Shown: positions 16,569-26,171 of the stretch, in pieces
How positions within the stretch are numbered: the first letter of the stretch is position 1
Layout of the letters: every line of letters begins with the position of its first letter
Source of the DNA: Sphingomonas cavernae
GTDB lineage: Bacteria; Pseudomonadota; Alphaproteobacteria; Sphingomonadales; Sphingomonadaceae
Length of the DNA stretch: 64,000 nucleotides
Direction: 5' to 3'
NCBI RefSeq assembly: GCF_003590775.1
Contig: NZ_QYUM01000002.1
Coordinates: forward strand, 62,001-126,000
Translations under genes and position numbers: made by a program
The notes under the pieces: model-generated
Told to the model about the DNA's origin: nothing
Database searches by the model: none
The model's input: only the letters and a program-made list of their open reading frames with translations

Positions 16569-17795
16569 TCAAATACCGGCAAGCGATTGGAGCTGGAGGA
16601 TGGGAAGCAGGATCGACAATACGATAAGCGCCACGATACCACCCATCACGACAATGATCAGCGGTTCGAGCAGCGACAGCGCCGCCGTGGTGAAACCGTC
16701 GAATTCGCGCTCTAGATAATCTGCGGCGCGTTCGAGCGTCAGATCGAGCTTGCCCGCGGCTTCACCGCTGGCGGCGAGGTAAACGAGCAGCGGCGGAAAA
16801 ACATTGGCGCGCTTGAGCGCGACAGACAGGCTGCCGCCACCGCGGATCGCCTCGACAATGTCTTCGGACGCGGTACGCAGCGCGCGGTTGTGGATCGTCG
16901 GCGTGGTGAGCGCGAGCCCCTCCAGCAGTGGCAGGCGGCTCGCCACCATCGTCGCCAGCGTGCGCGACATGCGCGCCGCGTGGAGGTCGCGGATCAAGCG
17001 GCCGATCAGCGGAATGCGCAGCAGCGAGCGATCGAAGCGCAGCCGGATCGCGGGATCGCTGAGCGCGCGCCATGCGACAACGCCAAGCAAAGCGATCAAC
17101 GCCAGCAACAGCCACCACCAGTTGACCAGAAAATCGGAAATCCCGATGACGATGCGGGTCAGCAGCGGAAGCGCCTGCCCCACCGTGTCGAACTGCTCGA
17201 CCACCTTGGGCACGACGAACACCATGAGCGCGATCACGACGAACACCGCGACGATCGCGAGCACGACGGGATAGGCCATTGCGCTCAACACCTTGCCACG
17301 CACCTGTGCCTGCCGCTCGAGCAGGTCGGCAAGCCGCTCGAGGATCGTATCGAGCGTGCCGGAGCTTTCACCCGCCGAAACCATCGCACGGTAGAGCGGC
17401 GGGAAGCTTTTGGGTTCGCGTGCCATCGCCTCGGACAGCCGCCGTCCCTCGACCACCGCGGCATGCACCGTCTGGAGGATCGTGCGGACATGCACCTGCT
17501 CGCTCTGGCGCGAAATCGTGCGCAGCGATTCCTCGAGCGGCGTCACCTGAACGAGAGTCGCGAGCTGGCGCGTGAAGAGCGTAAGCTGCTTGGGGCTCAG
17601 CTTCTTGCGCGCAAAGGCCCTGCCCGAGAGCAGCGACGGCGCTTGCTGCGCCTGCCCGGTCCCGGGCTCGATCCGCACGACGTAGAAGCGCCGCTGGTCG
17701 AGCCGCGCACGCGCGTCCTCGACGCTCGGCGCGGCGACGGTCCCCCGCCGCTCGCGCCCGCTGGTGTCGAGCGCCAGATAGTCCCAGTCAGGCAT
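16569..17795 (-). CDS. gspF: Type II secretion inner-membrane protein GspF
   Basis: A 408-residue polytopic platform protein. It begins MPDWDYLALDTSGRERRGTV and contains two T2SF domains (about residues 70-190 and 270-390), each followed by hydrophobic helices. Motifs such as AMVSAGESSGTLDTIL and YLAASGEAAGKLDLTLERAA are typical. It interacts with GspE and GspL. It overlaps gspE by eight bases. Confidence 0.95.
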   Translation of the reverse strand: MPDWDYLALDTSGRERRGTVAAPSVEDARARLDQRRFYVVRIEPGTGQAQQAPSLLSGRAFARKKLSPKQLTLFTRQLATLVQVTPLEESLRTISRQSEQVHVRTILQTVHAAVVEGRRLSEAMAREPKSFPPLYRAMVSAGESSGTLDTILERLADLLERQAQVRGKVLSAMAYPVVLAIVAVFVVIALMVFVVPKVVEQFDTVGQALPLLTRIVIGISDFLVNWWWLLLALIALLGVVAWRALSDPAIRLRFDRSLLRIPLIGRLIRDLHAARMSRTLATMVASRLPLLEGLALTTPTIHNRALRTASEDIVEAIRGGGSLSVALKRANVFPPLLVYLAASGEAAGKLDLTLERAADYLEREFDGFTTAALSLLEPLIIVVMGGIVALIVLSILLPILQLQSLAGI

Positions 17796-19344
17796 CGACC
17801 GCTTCGCGACGCGATATCCGGACCGCCTCCTCGGGCGTGGTCAGCCCCTCGCGCACGAGCTTGCGCGCGGCCGATCCGAGATTGGGGTGATTGAGAAAGG
17901 CGTGGCGCGCGATGATCGCCTCGTCGCCGCCGTCGTTGATGAGGCGGCGGATGGTCTCGTCGATGCGGATCGCCTCGAACACGCCGATCCGGCCCTTGAA
18001 GCCGGTGTGGTTGCAATTGTCGCAGCCGACGGGCTCGTAGATCACCGTGCCCGGATCGAAGCCGAGCAGCGAGCTGACCGATCCCGACGCCTGCACAGGA
18101 CGGCGGCAATCGGGGCAAAGCCGCCGAACGAGGCGCTGCGCAATCACGGCGCGCAATGTCGAGGCAAGCAGGAAGGGCTCGATCCGCATGTCACGCATAC
18201 GCGTGATCGCGCCGACCGCGTCGTTGGTGTGGACCGTCGACAGCACGAGGTGGCCGGTGAGCGACGCCTGCACCGCGATCTCGGCGGTCTCGCGGTCGCG
18301 GATTTCGCCGACCATGACGACATCGGGATCCTGACGAAGGATTGCGCGCAGCCCCGCGGCGAAGGTCAGCCCGACCTTGGCGTTGACCTGCGTCTGCCCG
18401 ACACCCTCGATCGCATATTCGACAGGATCCTCGACGGTCAAGATATTGCGCGTGCCGTCGTTGAGCAGGCGCAAGCCGGCATAGAGCGTGGTCGTCTTGC
18501 CCGAACCGGTCGGCCCGGTGACGAGAATAATACCATTGGGCTCGGCCAGTGCTTCGCGCAGCAACGCGTTGGTTTCTTCGGACATGCCAAGCACGTCGAG
18601 CGTGATCCCGGCATTTTCCTTGTCGAGAATGCGTAGCACCACGCGCTCGCCGGCGCGGCTGGGCAACGTCGAGACGCGGACGTCGAGCAGCTTGCCGCCC
18701 AAGGTCAGTCCGATGCGCCCGTCCTGTGGCACCCGCCGCTCGGCGATGTCGAGCCGCGCCATGACCTTGATGCGGCTGACGACGACGGGCGCGACGTGCG
18801 GCGGCATGCGCAGCGTTTCGCGCAATACGCCGTCGATGCGCATGCGGACGATCAGCCCGGTTTCATAGGGCTCGATATGGATGTCGGACACGCCCTGCCG
18901 CGCGGCATCGGCGATGATGCCATTGATCAGCCGGATCGCGGGCGCGTCGTCGGCCGTGTCGAGCAGGTCGTCCGCGGTGGGCAAATCGGTCGCGAGAAGG
19001 TCGAGATCGTCGCCCAGTCCCAGCGAACCCGCCGCCATGGCCGCCGCCTCACCACCCAGTGCGTAACGTTCGGACAGCAGCGTGTCGAACGCCGACGGCG
19101 TGACGAACTCGACGGCAAATGGCTGGCCCAGCCAGCGTCGAACCTCAAGCAACGCACGCGGATCAGCACCCTCACGCATGGCGATGCCGAAACGGCCCTG
19201 CTCGTCCTTCTCCTTCAATACCACGCCGAACTTGCGGGCGAAGCCATAGGGTATGTTGACGATCAGGACGGGGCTGTGCGCCCCTTCGGGCGGGAGCGTT
19301 TCGGCCGCAGGCTCGGCAGTCGTCTCTCCGCGACGAATCTTCAT
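17788..19344 (-). CDS. gspE: Type II secretion ATPase GspE
   Basis: A 518-residue cytoplasmic ATPase that drives pseudopilus assembly. Walker A GPTGSGKT is at residues 277-284, an Asp box lies at ILTVEDPVEY, Walker B is in DPDVVMVGEIRDRETAE, and the His box is HLVLSTVHTND. The tetracysteine zinc motif of the GspE/PilB family is complete (C410, C413, C441, C444). The N1E region is short. The start overlaps the gspD stop as ATGA. Confidence 0.96.
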   Translation of the reverse strand: MKIRRGETTAEPAAETLPPEGAHSPVLIVNIPYGFARKFGVVLKEKDEQGRFGIAMREGADPRALLEVRRWLGQPFAVEFVTPSAFDTLLSERYALGGEAAAMAAGSLGLGDDLDLLATDLPTADDLLDTADDAPAIRLINGIIADAARQGVSDIHIEPYETGLIVRMRIDGVLRETLRMPPHVAPVVVSRIKVMARLDIAERRVPQDGRIGLTLGGKLLDVRVSTLPSRAGERVVLRILDKENAGITLDVLGMSEETNALLREALAEPNGIILVTGPTGSGKTTTLYAGLRLLNDGTRNILTVEDPVEYAIEGVGQTQVNAKVGLTFAAGLRAILRQDPDVVMVGEIRDRETAEIAVQASLTGHLVLSTVHTNDAVGAITRMRDMRIEPFLLASTLRAVIAQRLVRRLCPDCRRPVQASGSVSSLLGFDPGTVIYEPVGCDNCNHTGFKGRIGVFEAIRIDETIRRLINDGGDEAIIARHAFLNHPNLGSAARKLVREGLTTPEEAVRISRREAVDA

Positions 19345-21545
19345 TGTGGCGCCTCACTGACTGGGACTTCAACGGGCCTGATCGTCTGAGTCGAGCTGCG
19401 CTGACGGATCTCGCCCGGAGCGGGTTCGGGTTCGGCAGCCGCTGGTGCAGGCAATGCAGGCACGGACGCTGGCTGCCTCTGCTCGACGGGAATCGGCGGC
19501 GACATGTTGAGATAGTCGCGCACCAGTTCGTCGAGCGTGGGCTCACGATCAGGCCGTGCGAGAAGCTGCTCGCGCCGCGCATAGCCATAACGCTGCTCGG
19601 TGATCGCGCGCGCCTCAGAGGCGCTGCGGACGATCGTCGGACGGATGAAGATCATCAGGTTGGTCTTGCTGCGCTGGCGTGCCTTGGCACGGAACAGCGC
19701 GCCGATTCCGGGGAGGTCGCCCAGAAACGGAATTTTCTCGATGGTACGGCGTTCATTGTCATCGAGCAGGCCGCCCAACGCCACGATCTCGCCATCGTCG
19801 ACGGTGATCGTCGTCTCGATCTCGCGCTTGTTGAGGATCAGCTCGTTGAAATCATCCGAAACGGGACCTGCGATCGAGCTGACTTCCTGACGCAGGAACA
19901 GCTTGATCGCGCCGCCCGAGTTGATCTGGGGTTTCACTTCGAGCTGGATGCCCACATTCTGGCGCTGGATCGTGCGGAACGCGTTGTCGAAATTGTCGCT
20001 GAGCGCTTCGCCCGTCGACACCGGAATTTCCTGCCCCACGAGGATCTTCGCTTCCTTGTTGTCGAGCGTGTAGAGCCAGGGTGTCGACAGGATGTTGGAC
20101 TTGTTGTCGGATTTCACCGCGTTGATGATGGCGCCGAAAATGCCGTCCTCTCCGATCTTGGTAGCAATGCCGGCAATGCCGCCGCTCGCACTGAGCACCT
20201 CCTGCAACGCCGCCTGTTCGAGGTCGCTGAGCCCCGAATCGTCGTCGTCGGTGTCGTCGTCATTCTTTTTAAGCTCGCGCTCTGCGACCGCGGCGCCCAA
20301 GACGCCGATGCGCGGCGCGACGTTGGAATAGTTGGTAATTCCGAAGGGCAGATTGCTGCCCGGCTTGCCCCCGAACAGGAACTGGACGCCTAGCTGTTTT
20401 GCCGCGATGTCTGACATCTCGACGATGATCGCCTCGACCAGCACCTGTTCGCGGCGCGTGTCGAGCTGGCGGACCACTTCGCCCAATTGGCGCTGCACGT
20501 CAGCGGGCGCGGATATGATGATCGCATTGGCGCCTTCATACCGGGTCACGATCGCCGCCCCCCTGCCGGGAGTGCCCAGCGGATTGACCCCCGTCGACAC
20601 CGGCATCGACACGGGGATGGCCATGGCGTTGCCGTTGCCATTCCCGTTGCCGCCACCGCCCGACGCCGCGGCCGGCGTGGGCATGGTCGGCTGTTGCCCG
20701 ATGAGCTGTTGAAGCACGGGAAGCAACAGCGCTGCATCGGCATGTTCGAGCCAGACGACTCGGATTTCGGTGCCGCTCGCCGCTCGTACGTCGAGGTCAC
20801 GTGCGATCTCGACCAGTCGCGCAACGGTCGAAGGATCGCCCCTGAGCGCGATCGAGTTGCTGCTGTCGATAGGCACGATGGTGGCTGCGGGTCCGCGGCC
20901 CGGCGCGCCCTCGGCTCCCGCCACCCCAGCGCCGACAAGTTGCTGCAGCGAAGCAGCGATCTCGCGCGCGCCCGCATTCTTCAGCGGCACGACCGTGGTT
21001 GACGCGCTGTCCCTGTCGATCTGGTTCACGAGCTGGCGGATACGCCGGACATTGTCGGCAAAGTCCGCCACGACGATCGAATTGCCGCTGCGGTTGGCGG
21101 TGACCGAGCCCTCCTTGCTGACGAGCGGACGTAAGGTCTCGACTGCCGAAGTCGCATCGATCGATTTCAACCGGAAGACTTCGGTGACGAAGGCATTCTG
21201 CGCACCGCCGCGAGTGCCGACGCGTCCGGGCTGCGAGGCCGCGGTGTCGGCGGGCTGGACGCGAAACGCCCCACCCGCGGTCGGTACTGCGACGAGACCA
21301 TTGGCGCGTAGCGTGGAGAGGAACACCTCGAAATATTCGGAACGCGAGAGCGGCCGGTCGGTCACCACCGACACCTTCCCCTGCACCCGCTGGTCGATAA
21401 TGAACGTGCGTCCGGTGACACGCGCCGCGTCCTGAATGAACGCGCGGATATCGGCATCGCGGACATTCAGCGTGTGTTGTGCGGCCAGTGGCTGGGCCAC
21501 GATCAGCGCAAGGGCCGTGGCGGCACCGGTCAGGAATTTTTTCAT
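19341..21545 (-). CDS. gspD: Type II secretion outer-membrane secretin GspD
   Basis: A 734-residue secretin. It has a signal peptide (MKKFLTGAATALALIVAQPLAAQ), an N0 domain (LNVRDADIRAFIQDAARVTGRTF), N1-N3 repeats with a Gly/Asn-rich spacer around residue 310 (GGGGNGNGNGNAM), and a C-terminal secretin domain with the VxxxPxLGxxP-type region (IEKIPFLGDLPGIGALF). An acidic insert (DDDTDDDDSG) lies in the middle. No lipobox is present and no pilotin gene is seen nearby. The start overlaps the gspC stop as TAATG. Confidence 0.96.
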   Translation of the reverse strand: MKKFLTGAATALALIVAQPLAAQHTLNVRDADIRAFIQDAARVTGRTFIIDQRVQGKVSVVTDRPLSRSEYFEVFLSTLRANGLVAVPTAGGAFRVQPADTAASQPGRVGTRGGAQNAFVTEVFRLKSIDATSAVETLRPLVSKEGSVTANRSGNSIVVADFADNVRRIRQLVNQIDRDSASTTVVPLKNAGAREIAASLQQLVGAGVAGAEGAPGRGPAATIVPIDSSNSIALRGDPSTVARLVEIARDLDVRAASGTEIRVVWLEHADAALLLPVLQQLIGQQPTMPTPAAASGGGGNGNGNGNAMAIPVSMPVSTGVNPLGTPGRGAAIVTRYEGANAIIISAPADVQRQLGEVVRQLDTRREQVLVEAIIVEMSDIAAKQLGVQFLFGGKPGSNLPFGITNYSNVAPRIGVLGAAVAERELKKNDDDTDDDDSGLSDLEQAALQEVLSASGGIAGIATKIGEDGIFGAIINAVKSDNKSNILSTPWLYTLDNKEAKILVGQEIPVSTGEALSDNFDNAFRTIQRQNVGIQLEVKPQINSGGAIKLFLRQEVSSIAGPVSDDFNELILNKREIETTITVDDGEIVALGGLLDDNERRTIEKIPFLGDLPGIGALFRAKARQRSKTNLMIFIRPTIVRSASEARAITEQRYGYARREQLLARPDREPTLDELVRDYLNMSPPIPVEQRQPASVPALPAPAAAEPEPAPGEIRQRSSTQTIRPVEVPVSEAPQ

Positions 21546-22372
21546 TATCTCGCTATCGCAATGGCAATGGGAATGACTTCGGCGCCGCGTTCGACGGTGA
21601 CCGAAAGGGTGGAGCCGGGCCGCGCCGCCGCCGAAAGCCGCGTCGCGTCGTCGGGCGATCCGATGGGCTGCCCGTTGATGGCGACCAGGATGTCGCCGTC
21701 GCGGAAACCCGCCGAACGGAATGCGGTTCCATCGCCGCCCGAACGGACGACGAGGCCGGTGATACGGCCGCCTTCGGTGCGCGGCAGGAACTGGATGCCC
21801 TGGCGGATCTGATCGACGCTGACGGGTGCACCGCCAGAGGCGTCGAGCGTGGAGTCGGTCGCAACGCCGGGCGCGATCTCGGCCGCCTGCGGGGCTGCGA
21901 CAGATTGGTCGATATAGAGCTGCTCGATCGCACCGCCGCGATCGATGCTGACGCTGTCGAACGCCACCGATTTCAGGATCACGCCGGGCAGAATCTCGTC
22001 GCCCACTGCAAAGCTGGTCTGCACGCCGTCAGGGCCGGCAATGATCGCCGATCCGCGCCCCGACACCTCATCAAGGCGTGTACCGAAAAGCGTCAGTTGA
22101 AGCGAGGTCACGACCGCCGTCCCCGAATCCTGCAGCCGGAAGAAGGGATCGAAACTGCGGAAAAGCTCGACGCGATTGGCCACCGCGCCCGCCGCTCGAT
22201 CCTGCAATCGCCAGGTGCCGAGTGGATTCACGGGGGTAACGATCGTCCACACCAGCCGTGCGCAAAGCGCCGCGAGCACCGCGAGGAGCACGAGTTCTGC
22301 AACGCTGTACGCGCTGTAGCGCGGCAGGCGCCGCAACAGCCGCTTGGCTCTGCCATCAAGACTAAGACGCAA
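21545..22372 (-). CDS. gspC: Type II secretion protein GspC
   Basis: A 275-residue bitopic protein with a short cytoplasmic N-terminus, a transmembrane helix (VAELVLLAVLAALCARLVW), a periplasmic HR domain and a C-terminal PDZ-like domain (VVRSGGDGTAFRSAGFRDGDILVAINGQPIGSPDDA). It links the inner-membrane platform to GspD and may select substrates. The start is TTG 22372 with GGGGAG about seven bases upstream. It is the first gene of the gsp operon, divergent from the 2OG oxygenase gene across 175 bases. Confidence 0.92.
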   Translation of the reverse strand: MRLSLDGRAKRLLRRLPRYSAYSVAELVLLAVLAALCARLVWTIVTPVNPLGTWRLQDRAAGAVANRVELFRSFDPFFRLQDSGTAVVTSLQLTLFGTRLDEVSGRGSAIIAGPDGVQTSFAVGDEILPGVILKSVAFDSVSIDRGGAIEQLYIDQSVAAPQAAEIAPGVATDSTLDASGGAPVSVDQIRQGIQFLPRTEGGRITGLVVRSGGDGTAFRSAGFRDGDILVAINGQPIGSPDDATRLSAAARPGSTLSVTVERGAEVIPIAIAIAR

Positions 22373-22547
22373 TTGCTGCTCCCCGGACGAGACGGCTGCG
22401 CTAGTGCGGCATTGTTACCTGTCCATGACGGTCATATTGCCACAATGTGACATTGAGCAACTGCTTCTACGGTTCTACTCCGTAATTCGTCCGGATTTCC
22501 GGCCTGCCCACTTGAAATCGACGCGGTGCCTCGGCTTATGATCGGGC

Positions 22548-23198
22548 ATGGCGACCACCATCCATAACGGCGTCGGCAATTCGTCAGCCGATCATCTTGC
22601 AGCACAGCCACGGGTGCAGCGCGTGCCCACTCCGAAACTCAACCTGTTCATCCGCAAGGGTTTTCTTGACCATGATCGCTGTGCGCATATCATGGCGCGC
22701 ATTGACGAACGCAGACGCCCCTCCACGCTTTCGGACCATAATGGCGACGCGACCTACAGAACGAGCGAAACCTGCGATCTCGACTGGAACGATTCGGCGG
22801 TCATCGCACTCGATGCGATGCTCTGCGATCTTCTGGCGATCGACCCGCAGTTCGGGGAGCCGATCCAGGGCCAACGCTATGCCGTGGGGCAGGAATTCAA
22901 GGCGCACACCGATTATTTCGAACCGCGCGGAGAGGATTTCATGAAATATTGCGCGGTGTCAGGCCAGCGGACCTGGACTGCGATGCTCTATCTGAACGAA
23001 CCCGATGCGGGCGGCGCGACGCGCTTCAAAGCGATCGACAAGATCGTGCAGCCCGAAACCGGCAAGCTGCTGTGCTGGAGCAATCTACGCCCCGACGGCT
23101 CGCCAAATCCGGCGACGATCCGTCATGGGATGAAGGTGCGGCAAGGCACCAAGTACATCATTACCAAATGGTTTCGGGAAAGGCCCTGGCCGCGGTGA
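22548..23198 (+). CDS. 2OG-Fe(II) oxygenase, prolyl 4-hydroxylase type
   Basis: A 216-residue non-haem iron/2-oxoglutarate oxygenase of the P4Hc class. The iron triad HTD (H120, D122) and distal H193, and the 2-oxoglutarate-binding basic residue (K202 in GTKYIITKWF), are in order. YAVGQEFKAHTDYF and AMLYLNEPDAGGATRF are characteristic. The substrate is unknown; bacterial members hydroxylate prolyl residues of peptides or proteins. It is divergent from gspC, and a hairpin with a T run follows downstream. Confidence 0.9.
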   Translation: MATTIHNGVGNSSADHLAAQPRVQRVPTPKLNLFIRKGFLDHDRCAHIMARIDERRRPSTLSDHNGDATYRTSETCDLDWNDSAVIALDAMLCDLLAIDPQFGEPIQGQRYAVGQEFKAHTDYFEPRGEDFMKYCAVSGQRTWTAMLYLNEPDAGGATRFKAIDKIVQPETGKLLCWSNLRPDGSPNPATIRHGMKVRQGTKYIITKWFRERPWPR

Positions 23199-23215
23199 GA
23201 TCAGACCAGGCCAAG

Positions 23216-23358
23216 CCGTCATCCCAGCGAAAGAGCATCGGGTCGGATCGTCCCCCGGACGATCCTTGAACATGCGGGGCATGTTCAACCCGATGCTGAT
23301 CTGCCACCGAATAGCGCGCGATCTGGTTGGCAGATGCCAGCCTCCGCTGGCATGACGG
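23216..23358. repeat. 143-bp hairpin-rich element with 14-bp terminal inverted repeats
   Basis: The ends CCGTCATCCCAGCG (23216-23229) and CGCTGGCATGACGG (23345-23358) are inverted repeats with one mismatch. Inside, an outer 10-bp stem (23234-23243 with 23288-23297) encloses two perfect hairpins, 23245-23265 (8-bp stem) and 23268-23286 (7-bp stem), giving a three-way junction. A further hairpin at 23335-23352 precedes ATTTTTTT (23359-23366) and may end the upstream oxygenase transcript. No ORF is present. The form suggests a MITE or REP-type element. Confidence 0.75.
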
Positions 23359-23397
23359 ATTTTTTTGGGAGACGGCTTGATCCGCCCCCCTGTTCCC

Positions 23398-26094
23398 TCA
23401 GAACTTCATCTCAACGCCCAGCGACAGGCTGGTGCCCACATCATAGCTGTTGATGTCGACGCGGTTGTCGCCCGCCTGCTGATATTCCTCGTATCTCTGG
23501 CCCGTTATGTTCCGCGCCTCGAACTTGAGCTCAAATTCCTTGCCGAGGAACTCGACGCCCTCGCGCATCACGAAATCGAGGCGGATGCCAGGCTTCTCGA
23601 CGATATCGGGCTGAACGCCGAGCCCCTGGATCGGGCCGCGATTGGTGACCCGCTTGCTGGCATAGGTAAGCATCAGCGTCTGCTGGGAAAGCCCGTCGGT
23701 GCTCTCCATACCGACCTGAATATTGGCGAGGTGGTCCGACTGGCCGGTCAGCGGACGCGAGCGGCCCGGAGCGAAGAAATTGGCCGCGGGTATGACGTTG
23801 CCGAACGAGTCGATCACCGTGTCCGTATCGCTGAATTTGATCTTGGAATCGGTGTAGGTGTAGTTGCCGATCAGCACGAGACGACGCGACGCGAAGAAGT
23901 CCATGTCGGACAGATTGTCGAGCGCGACATATTTCTGGATCTCGATCTCGGCGCCGTAAAGCTGGGCCTCGGGCACGTTGATGAAGCTGGTCTGCAAGGT
24001 GTCGCCACCCGCCAGGAAGCCATAGGCCTCGATCGGATCGTTGATCTTCTTGTAGAAGCCCGCGATCGTCACGCGCTGCCCTTGGTCGAAGTACCATTCA
24101 TAACGCGCCTCGGCGTTGATGAGCGTGCTGTCCTGCAGGAAGGGGTTGCCGAAATACTGGCGGTCGCTCTCGGGATCCTGATAGACCTGAAGGGCGAGTT
24201 CGCGGAACTGCGGCCGCGCGATCGTCTTTGAGGAAGCAAGACGGAACTGCATGTCTTCGGCGAAGTTCCAGGTCAGCGTCGCCCCCGGCAGCCAGTAATC
24301 GTTGTTGATGCGCGTCGGCGGACTTCCCGCGCCCGTGCCGAACAGGTCGGTCGGCGTCACGCTCTGCTTGCCGTCCTCGTAGCGCACGCCCGCCGAGAAG
24401 CGGACAGAGGGAACCAGCTCGGCCTCGAACTGCGCATAGCCGGCCTGAACCTCGAGATCCGCACTATACGCCGCGGCACCCGACTGACCCGAGGTTTCGG
24501 TCAACTGGATGTTGTGCGTGTAGATGTTGAAGTCCGAGAGCAGATAGTCGGGCCGTTCCTGCGCCACGGGGCCCAGCGGGGCGCCCGCGGGCACGAAACG
24601 GAACTCGCGGCGTACCGAATCGCGCTCGGTCTTCGTGTAAGCATAGCCCGCACTCAGCGTGATCGGCATCGATGTCGGCAGCTTGTACGAAAGGTCCAGG
24701 CCCCCGGCATAAACGTCCTCGTTCAGGTCGCTGAACGCGATACGCGCGCTTTGGCCCGGCGAGGTCAGGTTGTTGACGAAATCATCGACGCTGGAGTCAT
24801 AGGCGTAGCTGAAGCTGCGCTCATAAGGCGATTCACGTTTGGTATTGGCATAGGTGCCGCGCACATCGACGGAAAGGTCGTCGAACTTGAACTCGCCGAC
24901 GAACTGCGTGTCGAACAATTGCCGCTCGAACCAGCCGGTGTTCTGGATGATGACCGGGGTGTCTTCGTCGAGGCTCAGCAGGTCGAAACCACGCGAAAGC
25001 TTGCCCTGCTTGATCGTGTCGTGGATGTAGACGTTGGTCCATCGGACCTTTTGATCGCCCCATTCCGCGCCAAGGCCGAGCAGGCCGTTTAGCACAATGC
25101 GGTTGTCGGTGATCACCGCGCGGAAGTCTCGCGACAGTGAGCCTTCGAGATTGGGGTCGCTCGAGGTCTGCTGGATCGCGTCACGCGTGCGCCAGCTATT
25201 GCTGAACGACGCGCTGGCGATCAGGCCCAACTGGCCATCGTCGCCGAAATCCCAGCTCTTTCCGCCCGAAATATCGGTCGAAAAATTGGCGGGAATTTGA
25301 GAATTGCGTTGCAGCACCGTCGTCGGCGCGTTGGTCAGGCTCGCGGTGATATCCTGCATGTCGCGCGCGGTGAAGTTGGCGCCTTCGGTGATCAGATTGC
25401 CGCTGTCGAACGCAGCCTGGAGCGGACCGGGGACATCGCGTGCGCCATCGTCATAGCCCGACCAGTCGGTATCGCTGCCATAATAGGTGTAACCGAGCTG
25501 ACCCGTCGTTTCCGTGTCGCCGCTGATGCCGACACCCATTTTGAAAAAGGGCTCGTCGGGGATCGCCTTGGTGGTCAGGTTGATGACGCCACCGCCGAAT
25601 TCGCCCGGATAGTTGGCCGAATAGCTTTTCTGGACGAGCGCGCTCGCGACCAGGCTCGACGGGAAGATGTCGAGCGGGACGACGCGCTTGAGCGGTTCCG
25701 GCGAAGGCAGCGGAGAGCCGTTGAGAAGCGCCAGCGAATAGCGGTCGCCAAGTCCGCGGACATAGACGAAGCCGTTGCCGACGACGCTGAGGCCGGTGAC
25801 GCGCTGAAGCGCGCCGGCAATATCGCCTTCACCCGTACGCTCGATGTCGGCGGTCGAAAGCACCGAGATGACCTCGGGTGTCGCGCGCACCGGTTCGGGG
25901 ATGTAGCGGCCGGTGACGACAATGTCTTCGACCATGTCGCCGCCGGGTGTGGAGACCTCGACGGTCTCTTCCTGAGGCTCGTCCTGGGCCGCAGCCGCAT
26001 CGCTTTGGGCCGGGGTGGTCTGCGCGATCGCGGCAGGCGCGATCAGCGCGGTGGTGATGAGGAGCAGGCTCCCAAGAGTCAGCGGCTTCTTCAT
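23398..26094 (-). CDS. TonB-dependent outer-membrane receptor
   Basis: An 898-residue receptor with a signal peptide (MKKPLTLGSLLLITTALIAPAAIAQ), a plug domain (EDIVVTGRYIP ... DIERTGEGDIAGALQRVTGLSVVGNGFVYVRGLGDRYSLALLNGSPLPSPEPLKRVVPLDIFPS) and a 22-strand-type barrel ending LSLGVEMKF. The plug signature with GLGDRY and PLDIFP belongs to the large sphingomonad/Caulobacter class whose ligands are mostly unknown. ATG 26094 is chosen over 26112 because GGGGA precedes it. It is downstream of, and probably cotranscribed with, the lipoprotein gene; a 9-bp hairpin (26124-26153) lies in the 77-base gap. Confidence 0.93.
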   Translation of the reverse strand: MKKPLTLGSLLLITTALIAPAAIAQTTPAQSDAAAAQDEPQEETVEVSTPGGDMVEDIVVTGRYIPEPVRATPEVISVLSTADIERTGEGDIAGALQRVTGLSVVGNGFVYVRGLGDRYSLALLNGSPLPSPEPLKRVVPLDIFPSSLVASALVQKSYSANYPGEFGGGVINLTTKAIPDEPFFKMGVGISGDTETTGQLGYTYYGSDTDWSGYDDGARDVPGPLQAAFDSGNLITEGANFTARDMQDITASLTNAPTTVLQRNSQIPANFSTDISGGKSWDFGDDGQLGLIASASFSNSWRTRDAIQQTSSDPNLEGSLSRDFRAVITDNRIVLNGLLGLGAEWGDQKVRWTNVYIHDTIKQGKLSRGFDLLSLDEDTPVIIQNTGWFERQLFDTQFVGEFKFDDLSVDVRGTYANTKRESPYERSFSYAYDSSVDDFVNNLTSPGQSARIAFSDLNEDVYAGGLDLSYKLPTSMPITLSAGYAYTKTERDSVRREFRFVPAGAPLGPVAQERPDYLLSDFNIYTHNIQLTETSGQSGAAAYSADLEVQAGYAQFEAELVPSVRFSAGVRYEDGKQSVTPTDLFGTGAGSPPTRINNDYWLPGATLTWNFAEDMQFRLASSKTIARPQFRELALQVYQDPESDRQYFGNPFLQDSTLINAEARYEWYFDQGQRVTIAGFYKKINDPIEAYGFLAGGDTLQTSFINVPEAQLYGAEIEIQKYVALDNLSDMDFFASRRLVLIGNYTYTDSKIKFSDTDTVIDSFGNVIPAANFFAPGRSRPLTGQSDHLANIQVGMESTDGLSQQTLMLTYASKRVTNRGPIQGLGVQPDIVEKPGIRLDFVMREGVEFLGKEFELKFEARNITGQRYEEYQQAGDNRVDINSYDVGTSLSLGVEMKF

Positions 26095-26123
26095 GAAGTA
26101 TCCCCGGATCATATATAAGATGC

Positions 26124-26153
26124 CGGGACGGCAGCTTGTTGGCCGCCGTCCCG
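26124..26153 (-). other. Intercistronic hairpin between lipoprotein and TonB receptor genes
   Basis: CGGGACGGC (26124-26132) pairs with GCCGTCCCG (26145-26153). There is no T run on the minus strand, so it looks like an mRNA-stabilising or attenuating stem rather than a full terminator. Confidence 0.5.
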
Positions 26154-26171
26154 AGCTCGTTTTCGTCAGCT

